From Bacteroidota bacterium (lineage in GTDB: Bacteria > Zhuqueibacterota > Zhuqueibacteria > Zhuqueibacterales > Geothermadaptataceae), in contig DRLW01000524.1 of the NCBI GenBank assembly GCA_011375275.1, positions 1 through 7,352 on the forward strand: a DNA stretch of 7,352 nt, written 5' to 3'. How positions within the stretch are numbered: position 1 is the first letter of the stretch; the number at the start of each line of letters is the position of its first letter. Below the pieces are notes generated by a model. The model saw nothing but the letters and a program-made list of their open reading frames with translations. It was not told the DNA's origin and did no database searches. Both the position numbers and the translations under genes were made by a program. Shown here in pieces: positions 1 through 6,980 of this stretch.

Positions 1-138
1 CAGGAGCTCGCAGGCTTCCACACCGGAATCAAGCGTTTCGTCAATCCGCACGAGTATCCGGTCGGGTTGGAAAAAACGCTCTACGATCTCAAAACACGAA
101 TCGTGCTGCAGGCGCGCGGGTTTAATAATCACAATTAG
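1..138 (+). CDS. pncB: Nicotinate phosphoribosyltransferase, C-terminal end (partial)
   Basis: Only the last 45 codons are in the window, read in frame 1 and ending at a TAG at 136-138. The peptide contains GIKRFVNPHEYPVGLEKTL followed by a Leu-rich helix. This resembles the C-terminal tail of nicotinate phosphoribosyltransferases, where an Arg-x-x-Asn-Pro-His-x-Tyr-x-Val stretch precedes a terminal helix. The family makes nicotinate mononucleotide from nicotinate and PRPP in the cytosol, the entry step of the Preiss-Handler pathway. The call rests on this short tail and on the neighbours: nadE, nrtR and pncA follow on the same strand. The catalytic core lies upstream of the window and cannot be judged. 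The next gene, nadE, starts 131 bases downstream. An unrelated protein with a similar tail is possible but unlikely in this context. Confidence 0.75.
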   Translation, partial: QELAGFHTGIKRFVNPHEYPVGLEKTLYDLKTRIVLQARGFNNHN

Positions 139-269
139 AACGAATATGTTCGAACAGCGCAGCCTGAGGAAAGAACTTTCTGAAACGAGCGTTCCGTGCG
201 CAAAGCGGAGACGGATTCGCCCGCATATTGAGGGGTGCAATTCCACAGCACATATCACAGGGACAAGGC
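139..269 (+). promoter_or_regulatory. pncB-nadE intergenic region with two short palindromes
   Basis: This 131-base gap carries a perfect 10-base palindrome, TGTTCGAACA, at 147-156, just after the pncB stop. A second inverted repeat lies at 169-180 (GAAAG, two-base centre, CTTTC). Either could be an operator for the NrtR-type regulator encoded downstream, but I do not recognise a known NrtR box and saw no convincing -35/-10 pair. The first repeat is short enough to occur by chance. No terminator with a T-tract is visible, so read-through from pncB into nadE is plausible. Confidence 0.3.
259..263 (+). promoter_or_regulatory. Ribosome binding site of nadE
   Basis: AGGGA lies six bases before the ATG at 270. 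It favours this start over an in-frame TTG at 228, which would add 14 residues that do not look like part of the nitrilase fold and has no comparable site. Confidence 0.6.
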
Positions 270-2273
270 ATGAAACTGATAACTTTCGGCGCCGCAGTTC
301 TCAACCAGACGCCTCTGGACTGGGAGCATAACAAGCGCAACATCATCAATGCTATCGAAGAGGCGCGCGCGCAGGGCGTGACGATACTCTGCCTGCCGGA
401 GATGTGTATCACCGGCTATGGCTGTGAGGATGCATTTTTATCTGCAGGTGTACTCGATACCGCGCGTGAGATTCTCTTCGACCTCATACCGTACAGCAGG
501 GGGATGATCCTGTCTGTCGGTGTTCCGGTTTTGCACCACAACAGCATTTTCAACACGGCCTGCCTGCTCGTGGACGGAGAAATCGCCGGTTTTACGGCCA
601 AACGCTTTCTGCCTGGCGATGGCATCCACTATGAACACCGCTGGTTCAAGCCCTGGCCGGAGAATCTGCGCGATGAGTTGCACTGGGGCGAAAAACGCTA
701 TCCGATCGGAGATATTTTTTACGACATCGGCGGAGTGCGTATCGGTTTCGAAATCTGCGAAGACGCCTGGGTTGGCACAAGGCCCGGCGTCAAACTGTCT
801 TCCCACAGCGTGGATGTGATTCTTAATCCGAGTGCCAGCCACTTTGCCTTCGGCAAACGCGACGTGCGCCGGCGCTATGTTCTCGAGGGCTCACGGGCAT
901 TCAATGTCACCTATGTCTATGCCAACCCGTTGGGCAATGAGGCCGGGCGTGCGATCTATGATGGCGGCGCTCTGATCGCCTCCAACGGCAGCATGGCTGC
1001 GATCGGCCCGCGTTTTTCTTTTCGCGATTTCGTCATCACCAGCGCCACGGTGGATATTTCGCTGACACGCATGGCCCAGGCACGAATCGCCAGCTTCCGG
1101 CCGGAAATGAACGGCGAAAGCATGAGCTGTATCCGCCGGCCCTTCTCCTACCCTGAACGGGAAAAAACCAGCGTACAACTGGACGAACCGGACTGGGAGC
1201 AGAGCCCATCTCTCAAAGCAGAAGAATTTACCCGCGCTGTTGCCCTCGGACTCTTCGACTACATGCGCAAAAGCCACTCAAACGGTTTCGTGGTTTCCCT
1301 GAGCGGCGGCGCGGATTCGGCGGCTGTCGCCTGTCTGGTCATGCTCATGGCCGACCTGGCGGTGCAAGAACTCGGTTTCCCCGCTTTCAGAGAAAAACTG
1401 CCGGCAGCGCTGCAGAAGTACGACGATGCCGCGACGCTCAAGCACGCCCTGCTCCCCTGCGTCTATCAGGCCACGCGCCATAACAGCGAAACCACACGAG
1501 CCGCCGCTGAGCAGATCGCCACGGCTCTGGGCGCGGAATTCCATGCCCTGCAGATCGACGCAATCGTCGATGCCTATCTCGACCTGGGCAAACAGGCGCT
1601 CCGGCGCGAGCTGACCTGGGAACAGGATGATATCGCACTGCAAAACATCCAGGCACGCGTCCGGGCGCCCGGCGTGTGGCTGCTGGCCAATATCAAAGGC
1701 GCATTGCTTCTCTCCACCAGCAACCGCTCCGAGGCAGCGGTGGGTTACGCCACCATGGACGGCGATACCAGCGGCGGGCTCAGCCCGATAGCCGGTATCG
1801 ACAAACAGTACCTGCGCCAGTGGCTGCGCTGGCTTGAGAAGCACGGCCCGGTCGGCCTCGCGCCGATTCCGGCACTGTCGGCCATCAACGCGCAGCAGCC
1901 CACGGCTGAACTGCGACCGCAAGATGCCGGCCAGACCGATGAATCTGATCTGATGCCCTACGACGTTCTCGATCGTATCGAACGCCTGGCGATCCGTGAC
2001 AAGCGCATGCCTGCGGAGGTCTTCCGCATCATCCGGCACGAGTTCACCAGCTACAGCGAGGGCCAGCTTTTGCACTGGGTCGATCGTTTTTTCAGACTCT
2101 GGTCACGAAATCAGTGGAAGCGTGAGCGCTATGCGCCCTCATTCCATCTCGATGATGAAAACCTCGATCCCAAAACATGGTGCCGCTTCCCGATTCTCTC
2201 CGGAGGCTTTGAACGCGAACTCGAGAGTCTGAACCGGGAATTCAGCAAAAAAAGCGAAGACGGGGAAACCTGA
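270..2273 (+). CDS. nadE: Glutamine-dependent NAD(+) synthetase
   Basis: This 667-residue two-domain enzyme converts nicotinate adenine dinucleotide to NAD using ATP and ammonia released from glutamine, the last step of NAD synthesis in the cytosol. Residues 1 to about 290 form a nitrilase-type glutaminase. Its triad is visible: Glu44 in CLPEMCITGYG, Lys111 in AKRFLPGDG and Cys163 in FEICEDAW. Residues about 315-640 form the synthetase domain, with the ATP pyrophosphatase loop SLSGGADS at 343-350, ALQNIQARVR at 456-465 and the conserved stretch STSNRSEAAVGYATMDGDTS at 482-501. The length matches the family of roughly 650-700 residues and no key residue is missing. The start at 270 gives a Met directly before the first strand of the nitrilase fold and has a good ribosome binding site. 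The gene lies between pncB and nrtR, consistent with one NAD regulon. Confidence 0.97.
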   Translation: MKLITFGAAVLNQTPLDWEHNKRNIINAIEEARAQGVTILCLPEMCITGYGCEDAFLSAGVLDTAREILFDLIPYSRGMILSVGVPVLHHNSIFNTACLLVDGEIAGFTAKRFLPGDGIHYEHRWFKPWPENLRDELHWGEKRYPIGDIFYDIGGVRIGFEICEDAWVGTRPGVKLSSHSVDVILNPSASHFAFGKRDVRRRYVLEGSRAFNVTYVYANPLGNEAGRAIYDGGALIASNGSMAAIGPRFSFRDFVITSATVDISLTRMAQARIASFRPEMNGESMSCIRRPFSYPEREKTSVQLDEPDWEQSPSLKAEEFTRAVALGLFDYMRKSHSNGFVVSLSGGADSAAVACLVMLMADLAVQELGFPAFREKLPAALQKYDDAATLKHALLPCVYQATRHNSETTRAAAEQIATALGAEFHALQIDAIVDAYLDLGKQALRRELTWEQDDIALQNIQARVRAPGVWLLANIKGALLLSTSNRSEAAVGYATMDGDTSGGLSPIAGIDKQYLRQWLRWLEKHGPVGLAPIPALSAINAQQPTAELRPQDAGQTDESDLMPYDVLDRIERLAIRDKRMPAEVFRIIRHEFTSYSEGQLLHWVDRFFRLWSRNQWKRERYAPSFHLDDENLDPKTWCRFPILSGGFERELESLNREFSKKSEDGET

Positions 2274-2300
2274 TGGCGGCACTTTTCATGTTCTTTCCCC
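2262..2300 (+). other. Long-loop inverted repeat at the end of nadE
   Basis: GGGGAAA at 2262-2268, in the last codons of nadE, is exactly complementary to TTTCCCC at 2294-2300, with a 25-base loop containing the stop codon. There is no T-tract after it, so it is at best a weak terminator or RNA-stability element, and it may be coincidental. Confidence 0.2.
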
Positions 2301-2462
2301 TGGATGAATAGGGTGTCCGGTTCACTCGGCCAACACGGGTTGCGCAGAATCGATTGCTTGTATTTCACCTGTTTTCTTCGCGTCCTTTGCTGTTCAAACT
2401 CAGCAGCCAAACGTATCCATCGCTGCTGATATGAAAATAGAAAAACCATAACTGTCTGAACT
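2274..2462 (+). promoter_or_regulatory. nadE-nrtR intergenic region
   Basis: These 189 bases hold no credible gene. There is an 8-base inverted repeat, TCAGCAGC at 2400-2407 and GCTGCTGA at 2422-2429, around a 14-base loop and without a T-tract. A second repeat, CTGAA at 2456-2460 and TTCAG at 2471-2475, straddles the nrtR start codon. The gap is long for an internal operon junction, so nrtR-pncA may have its own, possibly autoregulated, promoter. I could not pick a clear -35/-10 pair. Confidence 0.3.
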
Positions 2463-3155
2463 ATGAATTTTTCAGTCTATGAATATCCCCGGCCGGCTGT
2501 GACGGTCGATACCGTCGTTTTCGGGCTTGACGATGACTGTTTGAAAGTTCTTCTGATCAAGCGCCGGCACGCTCCTTTTGCAGGGAGCTGGGCACTTCCC
2601 GGTGGCTTTATCGAAGAAAATGAACCGCTGGAATGTGCAGCACGGCGTGAGCTGGCAGAGGAAACCGGGTTGTCTGATATTTTCATCGAGCAGTTATACA
2701 CTTTCGGCGATCCGGGCCGAGATCCGCGCGGGCACACCATCTCCGTCTGTTATTACGGTCTGGTCAATCTGTCCGAGCACGAAATCCGGGGCGCATCCGA
2801 CGCCAGCGAAGCCCGCTGGTTTGCCGTCAATGCCCTCCCCGAGCTGGCTTTTGATCACGATGAGATCATCCGCATGGCGCTGCAACGACTGAAAGGAAAG
2901 GTTCGCTACCAGCCGATCGGATTCGAACTGCTGCCACAGAAATTCACTCTGTCGCAACTCCAGCGGCTCTATGAAATCATCCTGGAAAAACCGCTCGACA
3001 AACGCAATTTCCGCAAGAAAATACTCGGCATGGATCTGCTCATCGACCTGAACGAGAGACAACAGGATGTTGCCCACAGGGCAGCACGCCTGTATCGTTT
3101 TGACGAAGAAAAATACAACCTGCTGATCAAGAATGGATTGAACTTTGAAATATAG
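2463..3155 (+). CDS. nrtR: NrtR-type Nudix-related transcriptional regulator of NAD metabolism
   Basis: The 230-residue protein has the NrtR layout: an N-terminal Nudix domain (about 10-145) and a C-terminal winged helix-turn-helix (about 155-225). The start reads YEYPRPAVTVDTVVF. The Nudix box runs from Gly48 to Leu70 and fits G-x5-E-x7-R-E-U-x-E-E-x-G-U at every fixed position, with Glu54, Arg62, Glu63, Glu66 and Glu67. The FGDPGRDPRG loop at 81-90 is typical of ADP-ribose-type Nudix proteins and NrtR. The DNA-binding part contains FTLSQLQRLYEIIL at 161-174 and KPLDKRNFRKKILGM at 176-190. Family members repress NAD synthesis and salvage genes and release DNA on binding ADP-ribose or related NAD derivatives. 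The neighbours nadE and pncA fit that role. The start at 2463 lacks an obvious ribosome binding site but matches the usual family N-terminus. Because the catalytic box is intact, a pure Nudix hydrolase activity cannot be excluded. Confidence 0.92.
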   Translation: MNFSVYEYPRPAVTVDTVVFGLDDDCLKVLLIKRRHAPFAGSWALPGGFIEENEPLECAARRELAEETGLSDIFIEQLYTFGDPGRDPRGHTISVCYYGLVNLSEHEIRGASDASEARWFAVNALPELAFDHDEIIRMALQRLKGKVRYQPIGFELLPQKFTLSQLQRLYEIILEKPLDKRNFRKKILGMDLLIDLNERQQDVAHRAARLYRFDEEKYNLLIKNGLNFEI

Positions 3156-3160
3156 GAGGA
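3154..3160 (+). promoter_or_regulatory. Strong ribosome binding site of pncA overlapping the nrtR stop
   Basis: AGGAGGA, a near-perfect anti-16S complement, begins inside the nrtR TAG (3153-3155) and ends six bases before the pncA ATG at 3167. The arrangement indicates co-transcription and probably translational coupling of nrtR and pncA. It contrasts with the poor site of nrtR itself, so PncA is likely made in excess of the regulator. Confidence 0.85.
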
Positions 3161-3166
3161 CCAACC

Positions 3167-3793
3167 ATGGATGCACTGATTCTCGTCGATCTGCAGAACG
3201 ATTTTGTTCCCGGTGGCGCGCTGCCGGTTCAGGACGGCGACAAGGTCATCCCTGTTGCCAACAGCGTACAACCCCACTTTGAACTCGTCGTGGCAACCCG
3301 CGATTGGCATCCCGCAAACCATGGCAGTTTTGCTGCCAACCATCCCGGGAAAAAGCCCGGGGACATCATCGAACTCAACGGGCTGCAGCAGATTCTCTGG
3401 CCTGTGCATTGCGTGCAGAACACCCATGGCGCAGAATTTGTCGCCGGGCTTGAGACCGAGCACATCAGCAAAATTTTCTTCAAGGGAACCGATCCCGGGA
3501 TCGATAGTTACAGCGCTCTATACGACAACGCACACCGCAAATCGACCGGCCTGGGCGAATACCTGCGGGATCAGGGGGTTGACACGGTTTATGTGCTCGG
3601 CCTGGCAACGGATTATTGCGTCAAATTCACAGTTCTGGATGCCCTTGCCGAAGGTTTCTCCGTGTGCCTGATCGAGGACGGCTGCCGCGGCGTCAACCTC
3701 TCCCCTGAGGACAGTGCAAAGGCTGTCGCGGAAATGCGCGAGGCCGGAGCAGAAATCATCACCAGTACAGCGTTGGGAAAAGCGACTGCCTGA
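3167..3793 (+). CDS. pncA: Nicotinamidase
   Basis: This 208-residue isochorismatase-fold amidohydrolase deaminates nicotinamide to nicotinate, feeding PncB. The triad is present: Asp8 in LILVDLQNDF, Lys106 in IFFKGTDPG and nucleophile Cys151 in GLATDYCVKFT. The metal site is visible as Asp46 and His48 in TRDWHPANHGSF plus His81 in WPVHCVQN. The region after DGCRGVN (171-177) also follows the E. coli PncA pattern closely, and the length fits the family's roughly 200-215 residues. The gene starts 11 bases after nrtR and is the last recognisable member of the NAD cluster. Pyrazinamide hydrolysis is a known side activity of the family. No defect or odd composition was seen. Confidence 0.97.
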   Translation: MDALILVDLQNDFVPGGALPVQDGDKVIPVANSVQPHFELVVATRDWHPANHGSFAANHPGKKPGDIIELNGLQQILWPVHCVQNTHGAEFVAGLETEHISKIFFKGTDPGIDSYSALYDNAHRKSTGLGEYLRDQGVDTVYVLGLATDYCVKFTVLDALAEGFSVCLIEDGCRGVNLSPEDSAKAVAEMREAGAEIITSTALGKATA

Positions 3794-3968
3794 AAAAATT
3801 ACTGCCTGCAAGAAAAGCCGCCTGACCCGATTCATTCAGAAATTCCGCTGCACATAATGGAAATCGGGATAACAGGTTAAACTAAATTCGCAGGGTGACG
3901 ACCTGCAATATCAGGGCACGTTTTCCAGCCGGCGAGCGTCCCTTCCGGCCAACAACTGGCAAACATCC
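3794..3968 (+). promoter_or_regulatory. pncA-sanA intergenic region
   Basis: These 175 bases contain no gene. CATAAT at 3853-3858 resembles a -10 box, but the bases about 16 upstream (TTCATT at 3831) match a -35 box poorly. A small inverted repeat, GCCGG at 3928-3932 and CCGGC at 3945-3949, has no T-tract. A promoter for the following gene is expected somewhere here because the function changes, but I cannot place it firmly. Confidence 0.2.
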
Positions 3969-4637
3969 ATGAGCAAACGACCTGAATTCATGCACTATCG
4001 AACATTATTTCGCCGCACAGCTCTTATCGCGCTGGCAGCATCGGCTGTGCTTCTCATCTGCAACGCGCTGATCATCTGGGAAACCCATACGGGAGTGCAC
4101 GATTTTGAGAGCATCGCCAGGCTACCCGATGCCCGGGTCGGGCTGGTGCTCGGCACATCCCGGAGCTACCCGAATGGTTCGCCCAACCCGCATTTCAAAA
4201 ACAGAATCGAAGCTGCGGCGAATCTGTTTCACTCCGGCAAGCTGCGCCATCTCATCCTGAGTGGCGGTTCGGATTCCCGGTACTATAACGAGCCGGAAAT
4301 GATGAAAAAGGCCATCATCAAACGCGGTGTCCCGGCCACAGCGCTGACGCTTGATAGCAAGGGTAAACGGACACTTGACTCAGTTTTACGCGCGAAATAT
4401 GTCTATGCCCACGATTCGCTGACGATCATTTCCGACCGTTTTCATGTTTACCGGGCCCTGTTCATCTGTGCCAATTATGACATCGACGCCAGAGCCTATG
4501 CCTCGAGAGAGGTGCCCTGGATGCTGTCGTGGCGGACGCGGGTGCGCGAATATTTTGCCCGCGTCAAGGCCATCGCTGATCTGTACATTTTCCGCATTTC
4601 CCCCGAAGATATCGGCATCCAGCAGGCAACGGACTAA
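3969..4637 (+). CDS. sanA: SanA/DUF218-family membrane-anchored envelope protein
   Basis: The 222-residue protein starts with a basic segment and one hydrophobic helix (about 17-37), giving an inner-membrane anchor with the rest probably periplasmic. A DUF218 domain follows (about 56-205). Motifs shared with E. coli SanA are the first strand VGLVLGTSRSYPNG (57-70), LILSGGSDSRYYNEP (95-109), GKRTLDSVLRAK (132-143), IISDRFHVYRALFIC (153-167) and, near the end, RVREYFARVKAIADLYIF (191-208). E. coli SanA mutants are vancomycin-sensitive at high temperature, indicating a barrier role, but the biochemical activity of the family is not settled. The start at 3969 has no clear ribosome binding site. 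Met8 at 3990 is an alternative that still leaves the membrane helix intact. The gene has no functional link to the NAD cluster and probably forms its own unit. Confidence 0.88.
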   Translation: MSKRPEFMHYRTLFRRTALIALAASAVLLICNALIIWETHTGVHDFESIARLPDARVGLVLGTSRSYPNGSPNPHFKNRIEAAANLFHSGKLRHLILSGGSDSRYYNEPEMMKKAIIKRGVPATALTLDSKGKRTLDSVLRAKYVYAHDSLTIISDRFHVYRALFICANYDIDARAYASREVPWMLSWRTRVREYFARVKAIADLYIFRISPEDIGIQQATD

Positions 4638-4690
4638 AGTCTCCTGCCATTTGCTTTCTTTCCGTCATTTCTTCCAGTCTGTTGCAACAC

Positions 4691-4720
4691 TTGACCACAG
4701 CTTTTGTCTTGCAAAATACT
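4691..4720 (+). promoter_or_regulatory. Candidate sigma70-like promoter
   Basis: TTGACC at 4691-4696 matches the -35 consensus at five of six positions. It is followed after 18 bases by AATACT at 4715-4720, which matches the -10 consensus at four of six. Transcription would start near 4727, giving a leader of about 220 bases for the S9-like gene. The -10 element is weak and the match could be chance. Confidence 0.3.
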
Positions 4721-4723
4721 GGC

Positions 4724-4775
4724 TCACTTTATGTGCGAGTTTTGCGCCCGGCAGGAGATTTCCGGGATAAAGTGA
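4724..4775 (+). other. Two-part inverted repeat in the leader of the S9-like gene
   Basis: TCACTTTAT at 4724-4732 is a perfect 9-base complement of ATAAAGTGA at 4767-4775. Inside it, CCCGG at 4747-4751 pairs with CCGGG at 4762-4766, and the two right arms are directly adjacent. As RNA this gives a 9-bp stem stacked on a 5-bp stem with a 14-base bulge on the left side and a ten-base loop. No T-tract follows, so it is not a standard terminator. It could be a leader element or protein site. Confidence 0.4.
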
Positions 4776-4948
4776 ATTTTCGATCATACAGCCGGCCTGC
4801 CTGTGCGCCGGATGATGAAAAAGAGCCATTATGACACTTCTCGCGATACAGCCTCGCGGTAAGGCGGACAGCGAGTTTTCCGACAGCCTGCACCCAGTGC
4901 GTTGATTTTCAGAATAAAAGCAGACCGAGACCAACTTTATGGCGGCCG

Positions 4949-6919
4949 ATGAATCCACGTTTTCTTTACACAAATGCTCTTGCCACCCTCACCCTGCTCC
5001 TGGCGTGCGTTCCTCTCGGTGCGCAACAAAACAGATTGCATCCAGACCATCTGTTGCAGCTCAAAGCGCTCACCTGGACCAGCATTTCCCCGGACAGCAG
5101 AGAGATCCTGTTTGTACAGTACGAGCCTGAGGCTTCAGGCTATTACAAGACCGGGATATGGAAAATCACCCACCAGAACGAACCCCCGGCATTTCTTGCT
5201 CCGGGCACCTTTCCCCGCTGGTCACCTGATGGGAAAACCATCGCATTTATTTCCAACATGAGCGGCAGCTATCAGCTCTGGAGCATGCTGCCCGATGGCT
5301 CGGGACAACAGCAACTCACCTCCCTCACCTGGGGCGTCCACGATTTCCGCTGGTCTCCGGACGGTAAAACCATCGCCCTGATCGCAACAGCACCGGGGAA
5401 AGGCCAGCGACCGGCGAGGAACCGGAATTTTTCTTCCTATCGGCAGCTCTTTCTGCACGATATCGCCAGCGGCAAAACCGAGCAGATGACCTCCCATGAC
5501 ATGACCATAACGGGGCTGGACTGGGCGCCGGACAGCCGCAGGCTGGTCATCGCGACACGGCCGAATGAGAATGATCACACTGCCGGGAATACGGATATCT
5601 CCATCTTTTCCTGCACATCGAAGAAACTCAAGAAACTCATCGAGCGGCCGGGGGCGGACTATCGCCCTTCGTGGTCTCCGGATGGCAGATACATCGCCTT
5701 CGTCACCTCGCATGGCGAGACCGCAGCCTACGCGAACCGATCTATCGCGTTGGTTTCCCCGCACGGAGGGCAGGTACGCACTTTTGCGGGTTTTCCCGAT
5801 GCCGGTGGGGTTTTTGAAGGACCATGGAACCTCGTCTGGGATTTTGAGGGCAAAACCGTTTTTTTCACCATGACACGTGGGACTTCAGTAGCGCTGCACG
5901 CACTGAATATCGATGACGGGCAGGTGCGCCGCCTCGGGCAGGATGGTGCGGTCATGGCAGGCCTGAGTTTTGATCGCACCAAAACAGAGATGGCCTTTCT
6001 GCTTTCATACCCTACCCGGCCATGGGAGGTCTTCCGCTCGCCGGTCGCGGCCTTTGCACCGGTGCAGATCACGCACGTCAATACGTTCCTCGACACCCTG
6101 GCCCTTGGAACCATGCGACAGATACACTGGAAAAACACACACGGAGATACCATCGAAGGCCTGCTGGTCCTGCCACCGGACTTCAGCAACGACCGTACAT
6201 GGCCTCTGCTGACCTATCTGCACGGCGGCCCGGGATACAACGTGGTCTCTTCCTTTCGCAGCGTCAGTCCCAGCGCATTCTGGGCTGTGGACCGCTACCT
6301 GCCGTGGATTTATGCGGCGCGCGGGTATGTGGTTTTTATGCCTAATTTTCACAGCAGCGGCGGGTATGGTGAAAATTTTAAACGCAAAGCCCGGGGCCGG
6401 CTGGCGTCCATGCCCATGGATGATGTTCTGGCGGGAGTTGATATTCTCGTAAAAAAGGGTCTTGCTGACAAGCGCAAGCTGGGCCTTGCCGGGTTCGGCG
6501 CCGGCGGCTATCTGGCGGCCTACATCATCGCCAAAAGCGATCGTTTCCAGGCAGCGATCATCGATACCGCGCCGGTGGACCCCGTCACCTGGTGGGCTTC
6601 GGCGCCGCTGCAGATCGCTTCTTTTATGGGTGGTGATCCCTGGAAGGCACGAAAAAAATATCGCCGCAATTCTCCGATAGAAATCGCGGACAAAATCAGA
6701 ACACCCACCCTGTTCATCCACAATGAGACAGACCCCTATATCTCCTTTGCCTCGGTCAAGCTCCTGCAACAGGCAGTGGCTGGAAACGGCATTGCAACCC
6801 GCCTGCTGACTTTTCGCGAACCCGGCTTTTCCTTCATCAAGCCGGAGCATATCCTGCAGGCGATACAGGAAAATTTACGCTGGCTGCAAATCTACGTCAT
6901 GTCGGCGGGCGCAAAGTAG
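4949..6919 (+). CDS. Exported S9-family (prolyl oligopeptidase-like) protein, probable pseudopeptidase
   Basis: The 656-residue protein starts with a signal peptide: Arg4, a hydrophobic core at about 9-19, then ACVPLGAQQ. Cleavage after Ala25 is likely. Leu-Leu-Ala-Cys20 is a borderline lipobox. Residues about 35-370 form a propeller with PD40/TolB-type repeats (WSPDGKTIAF at 91, WSPDGKTIAL at 135, WAPDSRRLVI at 192, WSPDGRYIAF at 242). Residues about 390-650 form an alpha/beta hydrolase domain with the oxyanion-region motif YLHGGPGY (423-430), NFHSSGGYGENF (466-477) and TPTLFIHNETDPYI (585-598). In active S9 enzymes the nucleophile elbow is G-x-S-x-G-G. Here it is GFGAGG (515-520) with Gly517 in place of Ser. 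Asp595 is kept, but the catalytic His position before Lys631-Pro632 is Phe627. With two of three triad residues gone, peptide hydrolysis is unlikely, and a binding or scaffold role is inferred. The frame is open and the architecture complete, so it does not look like a decaying gene. The start is supported by the signal peptide rather than by its weak ribosome binding site. Confidence 0.9.
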   Translation: MNPRFLYTNALATLTLLLACVPLGAQQNRLHPDHLLQLKALTWTSISPDSREILFVQYEPEASGYYKTGIWKITHQNEPPAFLAPGTFPRWSPDGKTIAFISNMSGSYQLWSMLPDGSGQQQLTSLTWGVHDFRWSPDGKTIALIATAPGKGQRPARNRNFSSYRQLFLHDIASGKTEQMTSHDMTITGLDWAPDSRRLVIATRPNENDHTAGNTDISIFSCTSKKLKKLIERPGADYRPSWSPDGRYIAFVTSHGETAAYANRSIALVSPHGGQVRTFAGFPDAGGVFEGPWNLVWDFEGKTVFFTMTRGTSVALHALNIDDGQVRRLGQDGAVMAGLSFDRTKTEMAFLLSYPTRPWEVFRSPVAAFAPVQITHVNTFLDTLALGTMRQIHWKNTHGDTIEGLLVLPPDFSNDRTWPLLTYLHGGPGYNVVSSFRSVSPSAFWAVDRYLPWIYAARGYVVFMPNFHSSGGYGENFKRKARGRLASMPMDDVLAGVDILVKKGLADKRKLGLAGFGAGGYLAAYIIAKSDRFQAAIIDTAPVDPVTWWASAPLQIASFMGGDPWKARKKYRRNSPIEIADKIRTPTLFIHNETDPYISFASVKLLQQAVAGNGIATRLLTFREPGFSFIKPEHILQAIQENLRWLQIYVMSAGAK

Positions 6920-6947
6920 GGATTTGCGGAAAGTCCGTACCGCATAC

Positions 6948-6965
6948 CGCGACATTTATGTCGCG
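6948..6965. repeat. First palindrome, 28 bases after the S9-like stop codon
   Basis: CGCGACATTTATGTCGCG can fold into a 7-bp stem with a four-base loop. It is followed by TCTCTGCC, not a T-tract. Its position right behind the stop codon would place it in the 3' untranslated region, where it could protect mRNA or help stop transcription, but it is not a classical intrinsic terminator. Confidence 0.55.
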
Positions 6966-6980
6966 TCTCTGCCACCCTCC

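Larger units (their letters stand above)
4638..4948 (+). promoter_or_regulatory. sanA to S9-like gene intergenic region (311 bases)
   Basis: No coding region or RNA gene is recognisable here. It holds the candidate promoter and leader hairpin listed separately. A further inverted repeat, CCGGC at 4792-4796 and GCCGG at 4807-4811 with a ten-base loop, is followed by an A-rich rather than T-rich stretch. No T-tract terminator for sanA is seen. The gap is long compared with the other intergenic regions and structured, so a leader function is possible but unproven. Confidence 0.3.

Noticed and set aside
228..269. Upstream TTG start for nadE
   Set aside because: The extra 14 residues do not fit the nitrilase N-terminus, and the ATG at 270 has a better spaced ribosome binding site.
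1278..2075. Long minus-strand open frame of 265 codons inside nadE
   Set aside because: It lies wholly within a clearly conserved nadE and has no recognisable motif. It is a shadow frame favoured by GC-rich codon use.
2400..2429. Intrinsic terminator after nadE
   Set aside because: The 8-bp stem is followed by an A-rich stretch rather than a T-tract, so termination is not supported.
4665..4973. Minus-strand open frame of 102 codons in the sanA downstream gap
   Set aside because: No motif, no convincing start signal and overlap with the signal-peptide region of the S9-like gene. The sequence holds leader-type inverted repeats instead.
6005..6850. Long minus-strand open frame of 281 codons opposite the S9-like gene
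   Set aside because: The + strand frame has a full propeller and hydrolase architecture, and the opposite frame shows no domain.
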